From: Piezodorus guildinii
Lineage: Eukaryota; Arthropoda; Insecta; Hemiptera; Pentatomidae
Direction: 5' to 3'
Length of the DNA stretch: 64,000 nt
NCBI GenBank assembly: GCA_023052935.1
Contig: CM041293.1
Location: 155,061,474-155,125,473 of the forward strand
Under the pieces are notes generated by a model that made no database searches, was not told the origin of the DNA, and was given only the letters and a program-made list of their open reading frames with translations. Positions 55,608 through 64,000 of the stretch are shown one piece after another; within the stretch, counting starts at the first letter, position 1, and the number at the start of each line of letters is the position of its first letter. The position numbers were made by a program, and so were the translations under genes.

Positions 55608-55913
55608 TCAAAACTTATAAAGGCGCGGTGGACTTTCAAGAAGATGGATGAATATTTTATACTTGTATATGTACGAATGGACATGGGTATGGAATTCTAA
55701 AAAGGAAGCAGCATGAATAACGAAAGATCTGTTAAAGGAAGCAGTTCTGTAGGAGGGAATGAACAGGTTTAGGGACTGGGATCTTGTGTTGATAGAGTGG
55801 ACAGAGGAGAATGGGGTGAACATGTTATAGAAATAGAGGGTTTTTTTGGTCCAGAAGGATTGGTAAAGTGAAGTATTGCCATCGGAATTTCGGGTAAAGC
55901 CTTTAGAAACCAA
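55608..55913 (-). pseudogene. LINE ORF2 C-terminal fragment
   Basis: SVHSINTRSQSLNLFIPSYR, TASFNRSFVIH, then a worn LWNS-equivalent (ASFLEFHTHVHS). Same type of tail as at 238-420 and 43330. One frame, but no RT core. Confidence 0.7.
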
Positions 55914-55925
55914 CGTCTCATTTGT

Positions 55926-57231
55926 CCGTTTTAGTTACACGGAACATAAAGATATATTTATAAATATATTACTTTAGTAAAATTTGTCATTGTATTATCT
56001 TAAAATTGGAGATAGCTCAAATAAGTTTGCTACATTAAGTGAAAAGTTTGCTTAAGTAGCGTTATATACAGGCTAACTCCTTCTGCGACCGAGTTCAAAA
56101 CTTTAATGATAAAGGAAACCTTCGTCAAATCGTAGGAAGGAACTCAGTGCCGTGGAAGCTAATTAATGAAATGGAAGGATTGGCTCTAACTTTCCTTTCA
56201 GACCCAATAATTTTGATTAAATGAGCCATAAAATATTAATACCTGCGTTGTGTTTAAGGGTCAATATTAATTTACGTTTAATAAAATATTAGACTATCTC
56301 CGTCATATTAGATTAGTATTTCTTTCTTTCTTATTCTAGAAAGAGTTTCAACGAATAATAGAAAAATGTCTACGAAAAACAGAATTATAATAATCTGGAT
56401 GACATTTATCTAAATAATATTTTAAAAAAACTAAAAAAAAAAACTATATCATTCAGGGTAATACGGATTGAATGGTACGCTTCTACAAATAAATAATGTA
56501 TTTATCTATTGAAAGTAAGCGATTAAGTTGAAGGCCTATAAACGAAAAATTCCATTTTATATTTACCCATTTCCAAAACTAACTCATATTTTTTTTATAA
56601 AAGTTATTAATATTGAATAACAGGAAGTGACAATGGTTCTCCCAAAAATATTCACATAAAAAAAAATGAAAGATTAAATTTAGTATTGCCGTATAAATTT
56701 CACGACTAGTTTCATTTTCGAATAAAGTAGCCCTACCATTCTTGGAGACTAAGATTTTTCGAACCATTAAGAAAGTGTCGCCTTGAAAAAAGCGAGCAAT
56801 AAGGCACAGAATTTCCATGAAATATAAAGATTACAATCTTGAGATTTTTCACATATTTCTCCCTGGAGGCGTCCGTAGGACTTCTGACCGGGGTGTTTAA
56901 AAATGGTACAATCACTCATGCAAATGAGATGCCATTCCTTGCAAATTCAGAAATCGAGTGACGCTGTGCCGTATATTATGTAGAAATTTAAATATTATGA
57001 GATCGGAACTTACATTATTTTTTTCGCGCAGAACCTCATGAATATACAACAAACGGTTTCGGTTTTGTGGAAGGTTGAAACTTTCCTGTGAGATGCTTGA
57101 ATATATTATTCTATCATCATTTTAATAAAGCCTCACTTCATCCTTGAGTGAGTAGAAGATGGATGTGGTTTATTCCAATACTTTTATAACAATAATGTAT
57201 AAAGTAAAAAGTTGAAAAATCAACAAAGAAA

Positions 57232-57236
<5 letters not shown>
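55926..57236. other. no gene recognised
   Basis: AT-rich, with moderately GC-richer patches at 56080-56220 and 56860-57000. Short minus frames at 56579-56915 have no motif. Confidence 0.4.

Positions 57237-57300
<64 letters not shown>
57237..57300. repeat. (AT)n microsatellite
   Basis: About 64 bases of pure alternating AT. Confidence 0.95.
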
Positions 57301-57304
<4 letters not shown>

Positions 57305-57477
57305 AATTTTGTGAATTTGATTTCGCTTCTGAATTTTATCTCTGTAATGTGTAAGTGCAGAAACTGCTTTCTTACTGTCACGCAATTCTTGTATAAAGAA
57401 TATCATTGTTCTGTTTTATAAACATTAATTTATTTATATAGCCCACTCATGTAAAGATAATTTTAAATAATATACTG

Positions 57478-57722
57478 TTATGACCCGAACCAGTTATGAA
57501 TCCTTTCATGAAAAACTCTATTCCCACTCTAACCCACTAGTTTCTACATTAGCTTCCTATGCGATCCCTAATAACCCTCCAAGACCCCTGAAAAGAAGAT
57601 GGCCTCGAGACCTTCTTGCTTAGATTGACTACTAGAGTGCTGCCAATCGGCAATTTCTCTTCATGTTTTTTCATGTATTTTATCATTACCAGCATATTCA
57701 CTTGTTGTATTACAAAATAATA
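57478..57722 (+). pseudogene. Jockey-like LINE 3' fragment, split
   Basis: Plus-strand TRTSYESFHEKLYSHSNPLV, STLASYAIPNNPPRPLKRRW, PRDLLA and a stop. The 3' UTR is cut at about 57722 by another LINE and resumes at 58191 with CTGTTGTAAATTTCAATAAAA. Confidence 0.8.
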
Positions 57723-58190
57723 ATAATAATAAATAAATAAATCCTTTATTATCCTGGGACATTTCCCTTTAGAATAAAAAATACAGAATGTACAAAATGT
57801 CATTTGGGGTCTTAGAGTAAGTTAAATTCATGTCAACAAGTTAATAATAACTTATATAAAATTAGACATATTCAAATGAGAATGAAACAAAGACGACTAA
57901 AAAATAAATAATAATAATAATTTTTTTTTTACAACTCTATTGATCCTGGATATTCATTAAATGATTACAAATGCGGGATTTAAAGGCTGAAAGAGAGCTG
58001 GAGTGACGGATGGACTGAGGGATGGAATTCCATAGCATTGAGGATCGAATGAGAGAGGATCTATCGAAATGTGCAGTTCGGTGGGCCGTACTGTATAAAT
58101 CCGAAGGCTACAGTGTACAACGAGGATGGACAGAGAATTTGAATTGAAGGAGGTCAGAAATGTATGATGGACGGCGGGATTGGATAAAAT
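57723..58190 (-). mobile_element. LINE fragment nested in Jockey-like copy
   Basis: Minus orientation. Its 3' tail is a TTTATTTATTTATTATTATT run and its UTR has ATTATCCTGGGACATTTCCC (plus text), as in 43730-43772. Coding text near 57960-58160 mirrors HRTAHFDRSFLIRSTILWNS. It is inserted into the UTR of the element at 57478-57722. Confidence 0.8.
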
Positions 58191-58221
58191 ACTGTTGTAA
58201 ATTTCAATAAAAAATATTTTT

Positions 58222-58224
<3 letters not shown>

Positions 58225-58291
<67 letters not shown>
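58225..58291. repeat. (AT)n microsatellite
   Basis: About 66 bases of alternating AT, directly after the Jockey-like 3' end CAATAAAAAATATTTTTT. Confidence 0.95.
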
Positions 58292-58292
<1 letters not shown>

Positions 58293-58329
58293 TCCTTGAT
58301 TAAATATAATTACAGCTATATCATATGTT

Positions 58330-58805
58330 GAAAATAAATTATACTAATATTGTAAATCTGAAGAGGTTGTTTGTTTAAACGCGATAATCTCAGGAGCTAC
58401 TGGTCCGAATTGAAAAATTATTTATGTGTTGGATAGTCCATTTATCGAGGAAGAGTTTAGATTATATCATATAACGCTTCAATAGGAGTGAAGAATCAGT
58501 GGAAAATGTAGGAAAATTAAACTCGCATCCCAATGATTCCAAATGATTTACCTTATCATTTTAAAATAATTCCATGTCCCGTTAATTGATCTTTTGCAGT
58601 AACAATTAATAAACCATAGGGGTAAACATTTAAACACGTCAAGATCGAGTTGAGGGGAAAATCAGTATGTTCTTCTGCCACCAGAAAATAAAATTTAAAA
58701 TATTATTTACCCAGAAGTATTTTAAAATATATTTTTTTGAAAAACTTCTTAATAGCGATCATAATAACACAAATTGACGCAGACGTAGTCGCGGGCAACA
58801 GCTAG
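58330..58805 (+). mobile_element. Helitron 3' remnant, third copy
   Basis: Plus orientation. Text such as GATAGTCCATTTATCGAGGA matches the complement of the other two copies. It ends ACGTAGTCGCGGGCAACAGCTAG followed by T58806, i.e. a CTRR terminus preceded by a CGC...GCG hairpin. The helicase frame is destroyed by stops. Confidence 0.75.
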
Positions 58806-58806
58806 T

Positions 58807-60034
58807 ATTTTATAAAATGAAACAATTATTAGCAACGCGCTTCTAAACAGTTGATATTATTATCCAAAATAGATTCCGTTACCGTCCATAAAATCATAGT
58901 TCTCAAAAACGTTCGATAGATTCCTAAATAAGCAATTGTCATCACAAACATAATGATGATATTCTGGATAACAGATTTCATTTCTAAATTTAATGTAATA
59001 GAGTTGAATCCAGCCTGCAAGTTATCTTCGTTGTATTCGCAGACCAAACCTTTTTCTTTAAGAATGAAGATAAATTGCAGCTCTTAACAGCCAGAGAATA
59101 TTGTTTTAAAACAAAGCTCAAAGCCTATTTTTTTTTTAAAGTGCTTTCCACAACACTTACACCGTAGACTGTCATGTTCAAGTCAATTTATAGAAAAAAA
59201 ATAATAACATCTGTATTTCAAATGTTACTAATACTACTTATAAGAATAAAATAAAATACACATACAAAACATTTATATGTCCTTACTTTTAATCTGAAAG
59301 TCAATTACTTAAACGCACTGTCTTTCATGAAACAAATAGTCCTTCATTACCAAAACTGGCTACAGTGAAACCGACTTCATCATTTTATATTTATATAAAA
59401 AGTATTTTCGAAAAAAAATAATTAGAATTTTATCCTATTTTTTTCTTCATTCAATTCTAATTATAATATAATAATACTTGTTTTCTAAAAAATTAATAAA
59501 GTTATTTCCTTATGGATTTTAATAAATATTTCTTTAATGAATTTTAATAAATAGTCCAACATTACCAAGACATACTACTATGAAATTGGCTTCATTATTG
59601 TGTGCATTTAAAAGTTATTTAAAAAAACCAAAAAAAAAAACAGAAAATTATTCGTTTAGGTTCTATTAAATTACAATTTGTTTAATAATTAAAAAAAACA
59701 TAGTTAATATCCCTATATATTTTCAATTCCTTATGTTACGGACATTATAACCTATTAAAAGAAAAAAGTTATTTATTATATCCATAGTAATGAGCTATAA
59801 TTTACCTTACTTTTCATTCAACTAGTAAAAGTTATTTTAAATTATTTGTTTTTTTTTGTTTAATGTAGTTTATTATTTAAATATTATTTTATTTCTCAAA
59901 AAAATAAAAAATGCAAAAGGGTAGTTACTTTATAATACATTGACATACCCATTAGTGTAAATTAGCTCATTTTTTATTGTATTTATTATAATTAAAGTTG
60001 TAAATATCAATAAAATGTTTAATGATAAAAAAAT

Positions 60035-60036
<2 letters not shown>
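58807..60036. other. AT-rich; diverged internal tandem units
   Basis: Segments near 59340, 59560 and 59790 resemble one another (ATTACCAAAACTGGC / ATTACCAAGACATACTACTATG, then GACTTCATCATTTTAT / GGCTTCATTATTGTG), spaced about 215-230 bases apart. No gene seen. Confidence 0.5.

Positions 60037-60085
<49 letters not shown>
60037..60085. repeat. (AT)n microsatellite
   Basis: About 46 bases of alternating AT. Confidence 0.95.
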
Positions 60086-60089
<4 letters not shown>

Positions 60090-60869
60090 AAAACATATTC
60101 AAGAACTTAAGAACTTAGAAACTACGGATTTGATTTGTATGATTAGGGAAATTTTATTCCGGATTTAAATTTATTCCACATTAAATTACTAGTGAGTTTA
60201 ATGGAAAATCTAAATCACTTAACGACATTTATCTCCTACCAAAAAAATTGAAAAGTTCCCATAGTACTTTATCAATCATATGCTAGTGTTTCTATTGTAT
60301 GTTTGTAGTCAATATGTCTGTCGTTGATGTATATTAACTCTAACAACTTTATAATTTTCCACGAGTTGTTTCAGTACATAGAGTAACTGGTCAAACAAGA
60401 ATACAGATATATAAACAATATTTATTTGTCAATAATGTAAAACAAATAATGAAAAAAGTCTACGGTTCAAAATATTTAAGATACATTAAGAACTTACATT
60501 TTTGCATAATTCTTACAGACAGAAACTGCTTGCGAGGCACAGACAGAGTGTCTAACCCAACTTCGCCTAGCCACAAACATAATTTCCATGCTGCAGCAGC
60601 TCCATGCCTTCTATAAATCTATAACCAGTCCATTGATGTCGATTCAGCCTTGTCTTTGCCACTCGGGTTCAAGGACAGGTCGGTCTAGATCCACGAATTA
60701 TGCCTTATCGGTTCAGGAAGCGAACGAAAATTTATATATCTTACCCTAAAACAAATTTTTCTTATACCAAAACCTCATATGGACGTTTCATACAATAATG
60801 AACTGAGATTTTTAGGGAGATGAAAGTCTGTCACTACCTACCTGAACCTTGATGATGATTTTAAAAATC
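60086..60869. other. no gene; GC-elevated patch
   Basis: 60500-60730 is GC-richer (GCTTGCGAGGCACAGACAGA, TGCTGCAGCAGCTCCATGCC) and unlike anything else in the window. Function unknown. Confidence 0.35.
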
Positions 60870-62290
60870 GGTGCGCGCAAAACAAGACTTTCACCTAACT
60901 CTGTTGTTAACATCATTCTTAGTTTTATAATTTTTTTTTTACTGATTTTAACAAATGTATTATGAATAATTTACAAAAATGACTAATTTACAATTATGGG
61001 CGTAAAATAGTCTTGTGAAGAAGCTACTTCAATGATTTTTACTTTCTCTTACGGTAACGGAAACGTAAGTTATGAAACTGAAATTTCATATTTAAGACAA
61101 CTATACGCCCAGATGTAAAACTGTTTCATCAAAATGAGCTTACCTGAAGAAGCACTTATACCATGAAATTTTCACTTTTCGATTTCTCGAAACGGTTCGG
61201 ACGATTTGATTAATGGCTATATCGATGTAAAAATTTAATAGTTTTAATATCATGATATGTTTCATTCTGATTAAAAAGGTTGACAGTTTAAATCGATATT
61301 AAATTTTCTTCCATAAAACCTTTAATTTTGTAGTGCAATAAAATAACTACATTATCTTTTAATCGCTGATAAAAACATAAAAAAATGAAATTCAAAATAA
61401 AGGAGAAAACAGAAAATTTTTATGCAATTTCGTTTGAAAAAGTCATATATACTTATGTACGTGAAAGCAAAGATTTTAGAAAAATATTTCTCTACCAGCT
61501 TTAAATTATTTATGATGAAGAACATAACAATGATATTAGATAAATATATAGATTTTAAACAATGTTCTATATAAATCATTTAATTATTAAGTTTCACGTA
61601 TTTTCTTAACTGTTTGAATTTTCATGATTTAAAAGGAGTATGAAGTGGTTTGCCGCACATTTTAGATAACACAATTCTTCGAACAGACTCAGCCACGCTT
61701 TTGACACGATGACAAGAATATAGATCTGGAGTTGAAATGGTGATGGTGTATGGAAACATTTAAAACATGAAATAATGGATTGAAAAATTGTTCATATATT
61801 ACAGTTCAATAAAAACTTTATAATAATTACATATATATTTGAAACATCAGTTAGTTTTATCCGCTTTTACCTTTGTGTGTAAGAGGTAATGTTTTTTTCT
61901 AAAATCTTTAGCTTTTCAATATGTTACTGTTTTATGTGCCAAAAAAAAAAAAATATATATATATATCTAAATAAAATCGTTTTTCTTTTCTTTAGTAAAA
62001 TATCAGACTCGTTCAACTTACACATTTATCTGTTTTTTCTAAGCGCTAAAATACTATCACTAGGTGATATAGCTGATTTTTCGAATCTACAAAATTAAAA
62101 GTACTTTAGGAGAAGAAAATTAAAATATTCGGCATTTAATCTCTGTTACATTATTTCAGTCTGAATAAAACCTCTATGATATTACAACTAATTAAATTTT
62201 ACATTGATATAGATATTTTTATCGAAATCGTTAGATTTTTTGAGAAAATGTATGGTATTAAGTGGCTCCTTTGGTTTACTGAACTTAAAT
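60870..62290. repeat. repeat X cluster in opposing orientations
   Basis: 60870-60960 is an X right end in minus orientation (CGGTGCGCGCAAAACAAGAC). 61150-61560 is an X body in plus orientation (TTTCTCGAAACGGTTCGGAC, TATCGATGTAAAAATTTAAT). 62030-62290 is an X body in minus orientation (CTACAAAATTAAAAGTACTT, TTTTTGAGAAAATGTATGG). The last two face each other and could form a long hairpin. Confidence 0.65.
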
Positions 62291-62364
62291 ATTAGATAGT
62301 ATTGAATGATACTAAAATGAACGTCGCATTAAATATTTCAGTCGCTTACATAAATTCGGATGAA

Positions 62365-62410
62365 AAAGCTCTGATGAAGACTCGCAATGTGGGTCAAAAC
62401 GTTGGTTCCA
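62365..62410 (+). ncRNA. hammerhead-like motif, G12 altered
   Basis: CTGATGA (62371-62377), one extra A, GACTC (62379-62383) pairing with GGGTC (62391-62395, one G-U), then AAAAC where GAAAC is expected, GTT and GGTTCC. The layout equals the PLE motif, including the extra base. The G-to-A change at the core would be inactivating. Confidence 0.5.
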
Positions 62411-62569
62411 GATTATAAAGCATATTTAGTATTGAAAATTATTTATAATCGCAACAGGAACTATTTCATCCTACATTGCATATTATTTATTACTTAAATA
62501 TTATTATTTTATATGTGCAGCTGATTACATTTGTATAGTAAGAATTTTATTTTTGAGTGATGAGGCACC

Positions 62570-62810
62570 ACTAAACCATAAAATTTCTCCCTCATCCAAT
62601 CCTTTATTCAAAATTCCGAAATTCTCCCTGCTTCGTCACATATAAAACCACCCATAAGACCTAAATATTATATTAATTGCGGTCTGAATCCTAAATAGAT
62701 TCCAATTCCAAACTACTAGTCCACTGAACCCACTACTACCCTCATCTCTTGCCGACCATACTCCGAGGTGCCTGAAATCGAAGCCATACTGGGTATCTCC
62801 TTAATTAAAT
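62570..62810 (+). pseudogene. Jockey-like LINE scrap
   Basis: Plus-strand segments such as CACTAAACCATAAAATTTCTCCC and CATACTCCGAGGTGCCTGAAA correspond to the SSTKPSN...S and PPRRLK regions of 37385-38115. Frameshifted and short. Confidence 0.55.
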
Positions 62811-62959
62811 AAACATTGAAGTTATAACGCTGGGTGGTATCATCACGGGAATTTTTATGTCTATAATTCTAGAGTTGTTTGTGAAATCTATTTTATATAC
62901 AGTTTAAAAAAATCAATGAACAATATATTATATATACAAAAATTAATTCATCGAACCCT

Positions 62960-63016
62960 TTTTTTTTTTTTATATTATAATTTTTTTTAAATATTGGTTT
63001 TGGGTCATTAATCTAA

Positions 63017-63049
<33 letters not shown>

Positions 63050-63685
63050 TACCAATAAAACCCATGAAGGGTCTTGGGCTCATGTCCATATAGAGATTCT
63101 TTTCTGTTTCTAGGCACCGGCAGTGCAATGAGGTGATTAGGCTTAAATGCGCTCAGACCGCCAGTGTTTTCCCCAATTAATTTGGGTACCCGTTTATAGA
63201 GGCTGGGTCTGCCCCAGGAGGGTTCCATACCCAGGGTTCGCCAACCGGACTGAATTAAACAGAATAAATAATATTCCGCCACGAGTCCGGGATTCGAACC
63301 CAGGACACGGAGCACAGTAGTCTATCCACTAGACCAGCCGCCCCCTTAATCTAATACTCCAATCCAATCCATTAATCTAATACTCCTTCTTAATTTTCTT
63401 TATTTTGACGTTTCGATCCTCCGTCCATGAATACACATAGGATCCTTTTCAACACTGCAACAAAGAATTTTATTGAGCACCGGCACACCACTCAGGCTAA
63501 CACAGGGCGCTGGGCTGTGCCCTGTGTTAGCCTGAGTGGTGTGCCGGTGCTCAATAAAATTCTTTGTTGCAGTGTTGAAAAGGATCCTATGTGTATTCAT
63601 GGACGGAGGATCGAAACGTCAAAATAAAGAAAATTAAGAAGGAGTATTAGATTAATGACCCAAAACCCGAATTATTTAAAACAAA

Positions 63686-63700
<15 letters not shown>
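62960..63700. mobile_element. large palindrome interrupted by SINE-C
   Basis: Arms 63372-63508 and 63519-63655 are almost exact complements around a 10-base loop (GCTGGGCTGT). The left arm continues on the other side of SINE-C (62960-63018: TTTTGGGTCATTAATCTAAT), and the right arm continues to about 63700. Both arms carry a GAAACGTC box (63412-63419, complement; 63613-63620). The two mirrored 66-codon frames in the arms are a by-product of the symmetry. The layout matches the palindrome at 26637. Confidence 0.75.
63019..63345 (-). repeat. SINE-C, tRNA-derived
   Basis: The minus-strand head is an excellent tRNA-like promoter: GGTCTAGTGGATAGACTAC (A-box) and CTGGGTTCGAATCCCGG (B-box). The body has CCTGGGGCAGACCCAGCC, and the element ends in a T run (A run at 63019-63046 on plus). 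TTAATCTAATA occurs on both sides (63008-63018 and 63346-63356), the likely target duplication. It is not a functional tRNA: no cloverleaf 3' half. Confidence 0.85.

Positions 63701-63745
<45 letters not shown>
63691..63745. repeat. (AT)n and poly(T) run
   Basis: Alternating AT to about 63727, then a T run. It lies at the right end of the palindrome. Confidence 0.9.
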
Positions 63746-63746
<1 letters not shown>

Positions 63747-64000
63747 TTATTTTTTTTTATATGTAGGTTTTTTATTTAGTTTTTCCTACTACCATAGTTA
63801 ATATCAATTTAATTTTACCACTAATTATAGATTAGATAATAAGATTATAACTACTAAATGAACCAAACATTTGATGATTGTAAGGATGTCTCATCCGAAA
63901 TCATTTATAAATTTTTTGTCAATATGTAAAAATGTAAATAAAGTTTATTTTCTTTCTATTTTCTTCTATAGTTTTTTTAAATGCGCGGGTTGGAATCGTC
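63746..64000. other. AT-rich, nothing recognised
   Basis: No feature seen up to the window end. Confidence 0.45.

Noticed and set aside
57170..57406. 78-codon frame containing a Tyr-Ile repeat
   Set aside because: The repeat is simply translation of the (AT)n microsatellite.
63280..63345. tRNA gene on the minus strand
   Set aside because: The A and B boxes are good, but no 3' half of a cloverleaf follows. It is the head of a SINE.
63400..63627. Two near-identical 66-codon frames on opposite strands
   Set aside because: They are produced by the palindrome symmetry and carry no protein motif.
1..64000. CRISPR array, operons, riboswitches or bacterial-type terminators
   Set aside because: No regularly spaced direct repeats, no tightly packed genes, and the content is clearly eukaryotic.

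Overview
The window looks like repeat-rich intronic or intergenic DNA from an arthropod, most likely an insect. It is strongly AT-rich, has many (AT)n arrays, and has no bacterial-style gene packing. The only host coding sequence I can name is one GC-rich exon at 25999-26332 (+). It encodes TM1, TM2 and the start of TM3 of a neuropeptide GPCR, and closely resembles the arthropod ecdysis-triggering hormone receptor (ETHR). It has a clean acceptor and donor. No partner exon is visible, so its introns must be very long. A second possible exon (52033-52338, +) is unrecognised.

Almost everything else is mobile DNA. The best-preserved element is a Penelope-like element (PLE) at 5635-9613 with a 14-bp target duplication. 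It has one uninterrupted 592-aa RT + GIY-YIG reading frame (6618-8396, -) between two large inverted arms. Each arm carries a hammerhead-ribozyme-like motif (5702-5740, -; 9472-9510, +). A second PLE copy lies at 15058-15955. Weaker relatives of the motif, each with a GAAACGT signature, are scattered through the window. Two lie in large palindromes, at 26637-27228 (just downstream of the ETHR exon) and 62960-63700.

Other elements: three internally deleted cecropia-type mariners (1927-2852, 34453-35147, 50949-51735); Helitron helicase remnants (3640-4180 and 9845-10500 on -, 58330-58805 on +); a non-autonomous hAT element (50013-50816) with an 8-bp target duplication; and many 5'-truncated non-LTR retrotransposons, including several Jockey-like copies, an RNase H-bearing copy (10509-12098, -), RT-bearing copies at 18770-20790 (+), 22430-23880 (-) and 44495-45335 (-), and several C-terminal fragments. 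There is also a broken gag-like LTR-retrotransposon fragment (46191-47231, -), three tRNA-derived SINE families (A: four copies; B: five copies; C: one copy), and a non-coding dispersed repeat, here called X, of about 600-700 bp.

Nesting is extensive and gives relative ages. A Jockey-like copy at 49720-51790 is split by a hAT element, which itself holds a SINE, and also by a mariner. SINE-B sits inside a copy of X. SINE-C sits inside one arm of the right-hand palindrome. A LINE sits inside a Jockey-like copy at 57478-58215. All family assignments come from reading motifs by eye; no database search was run.
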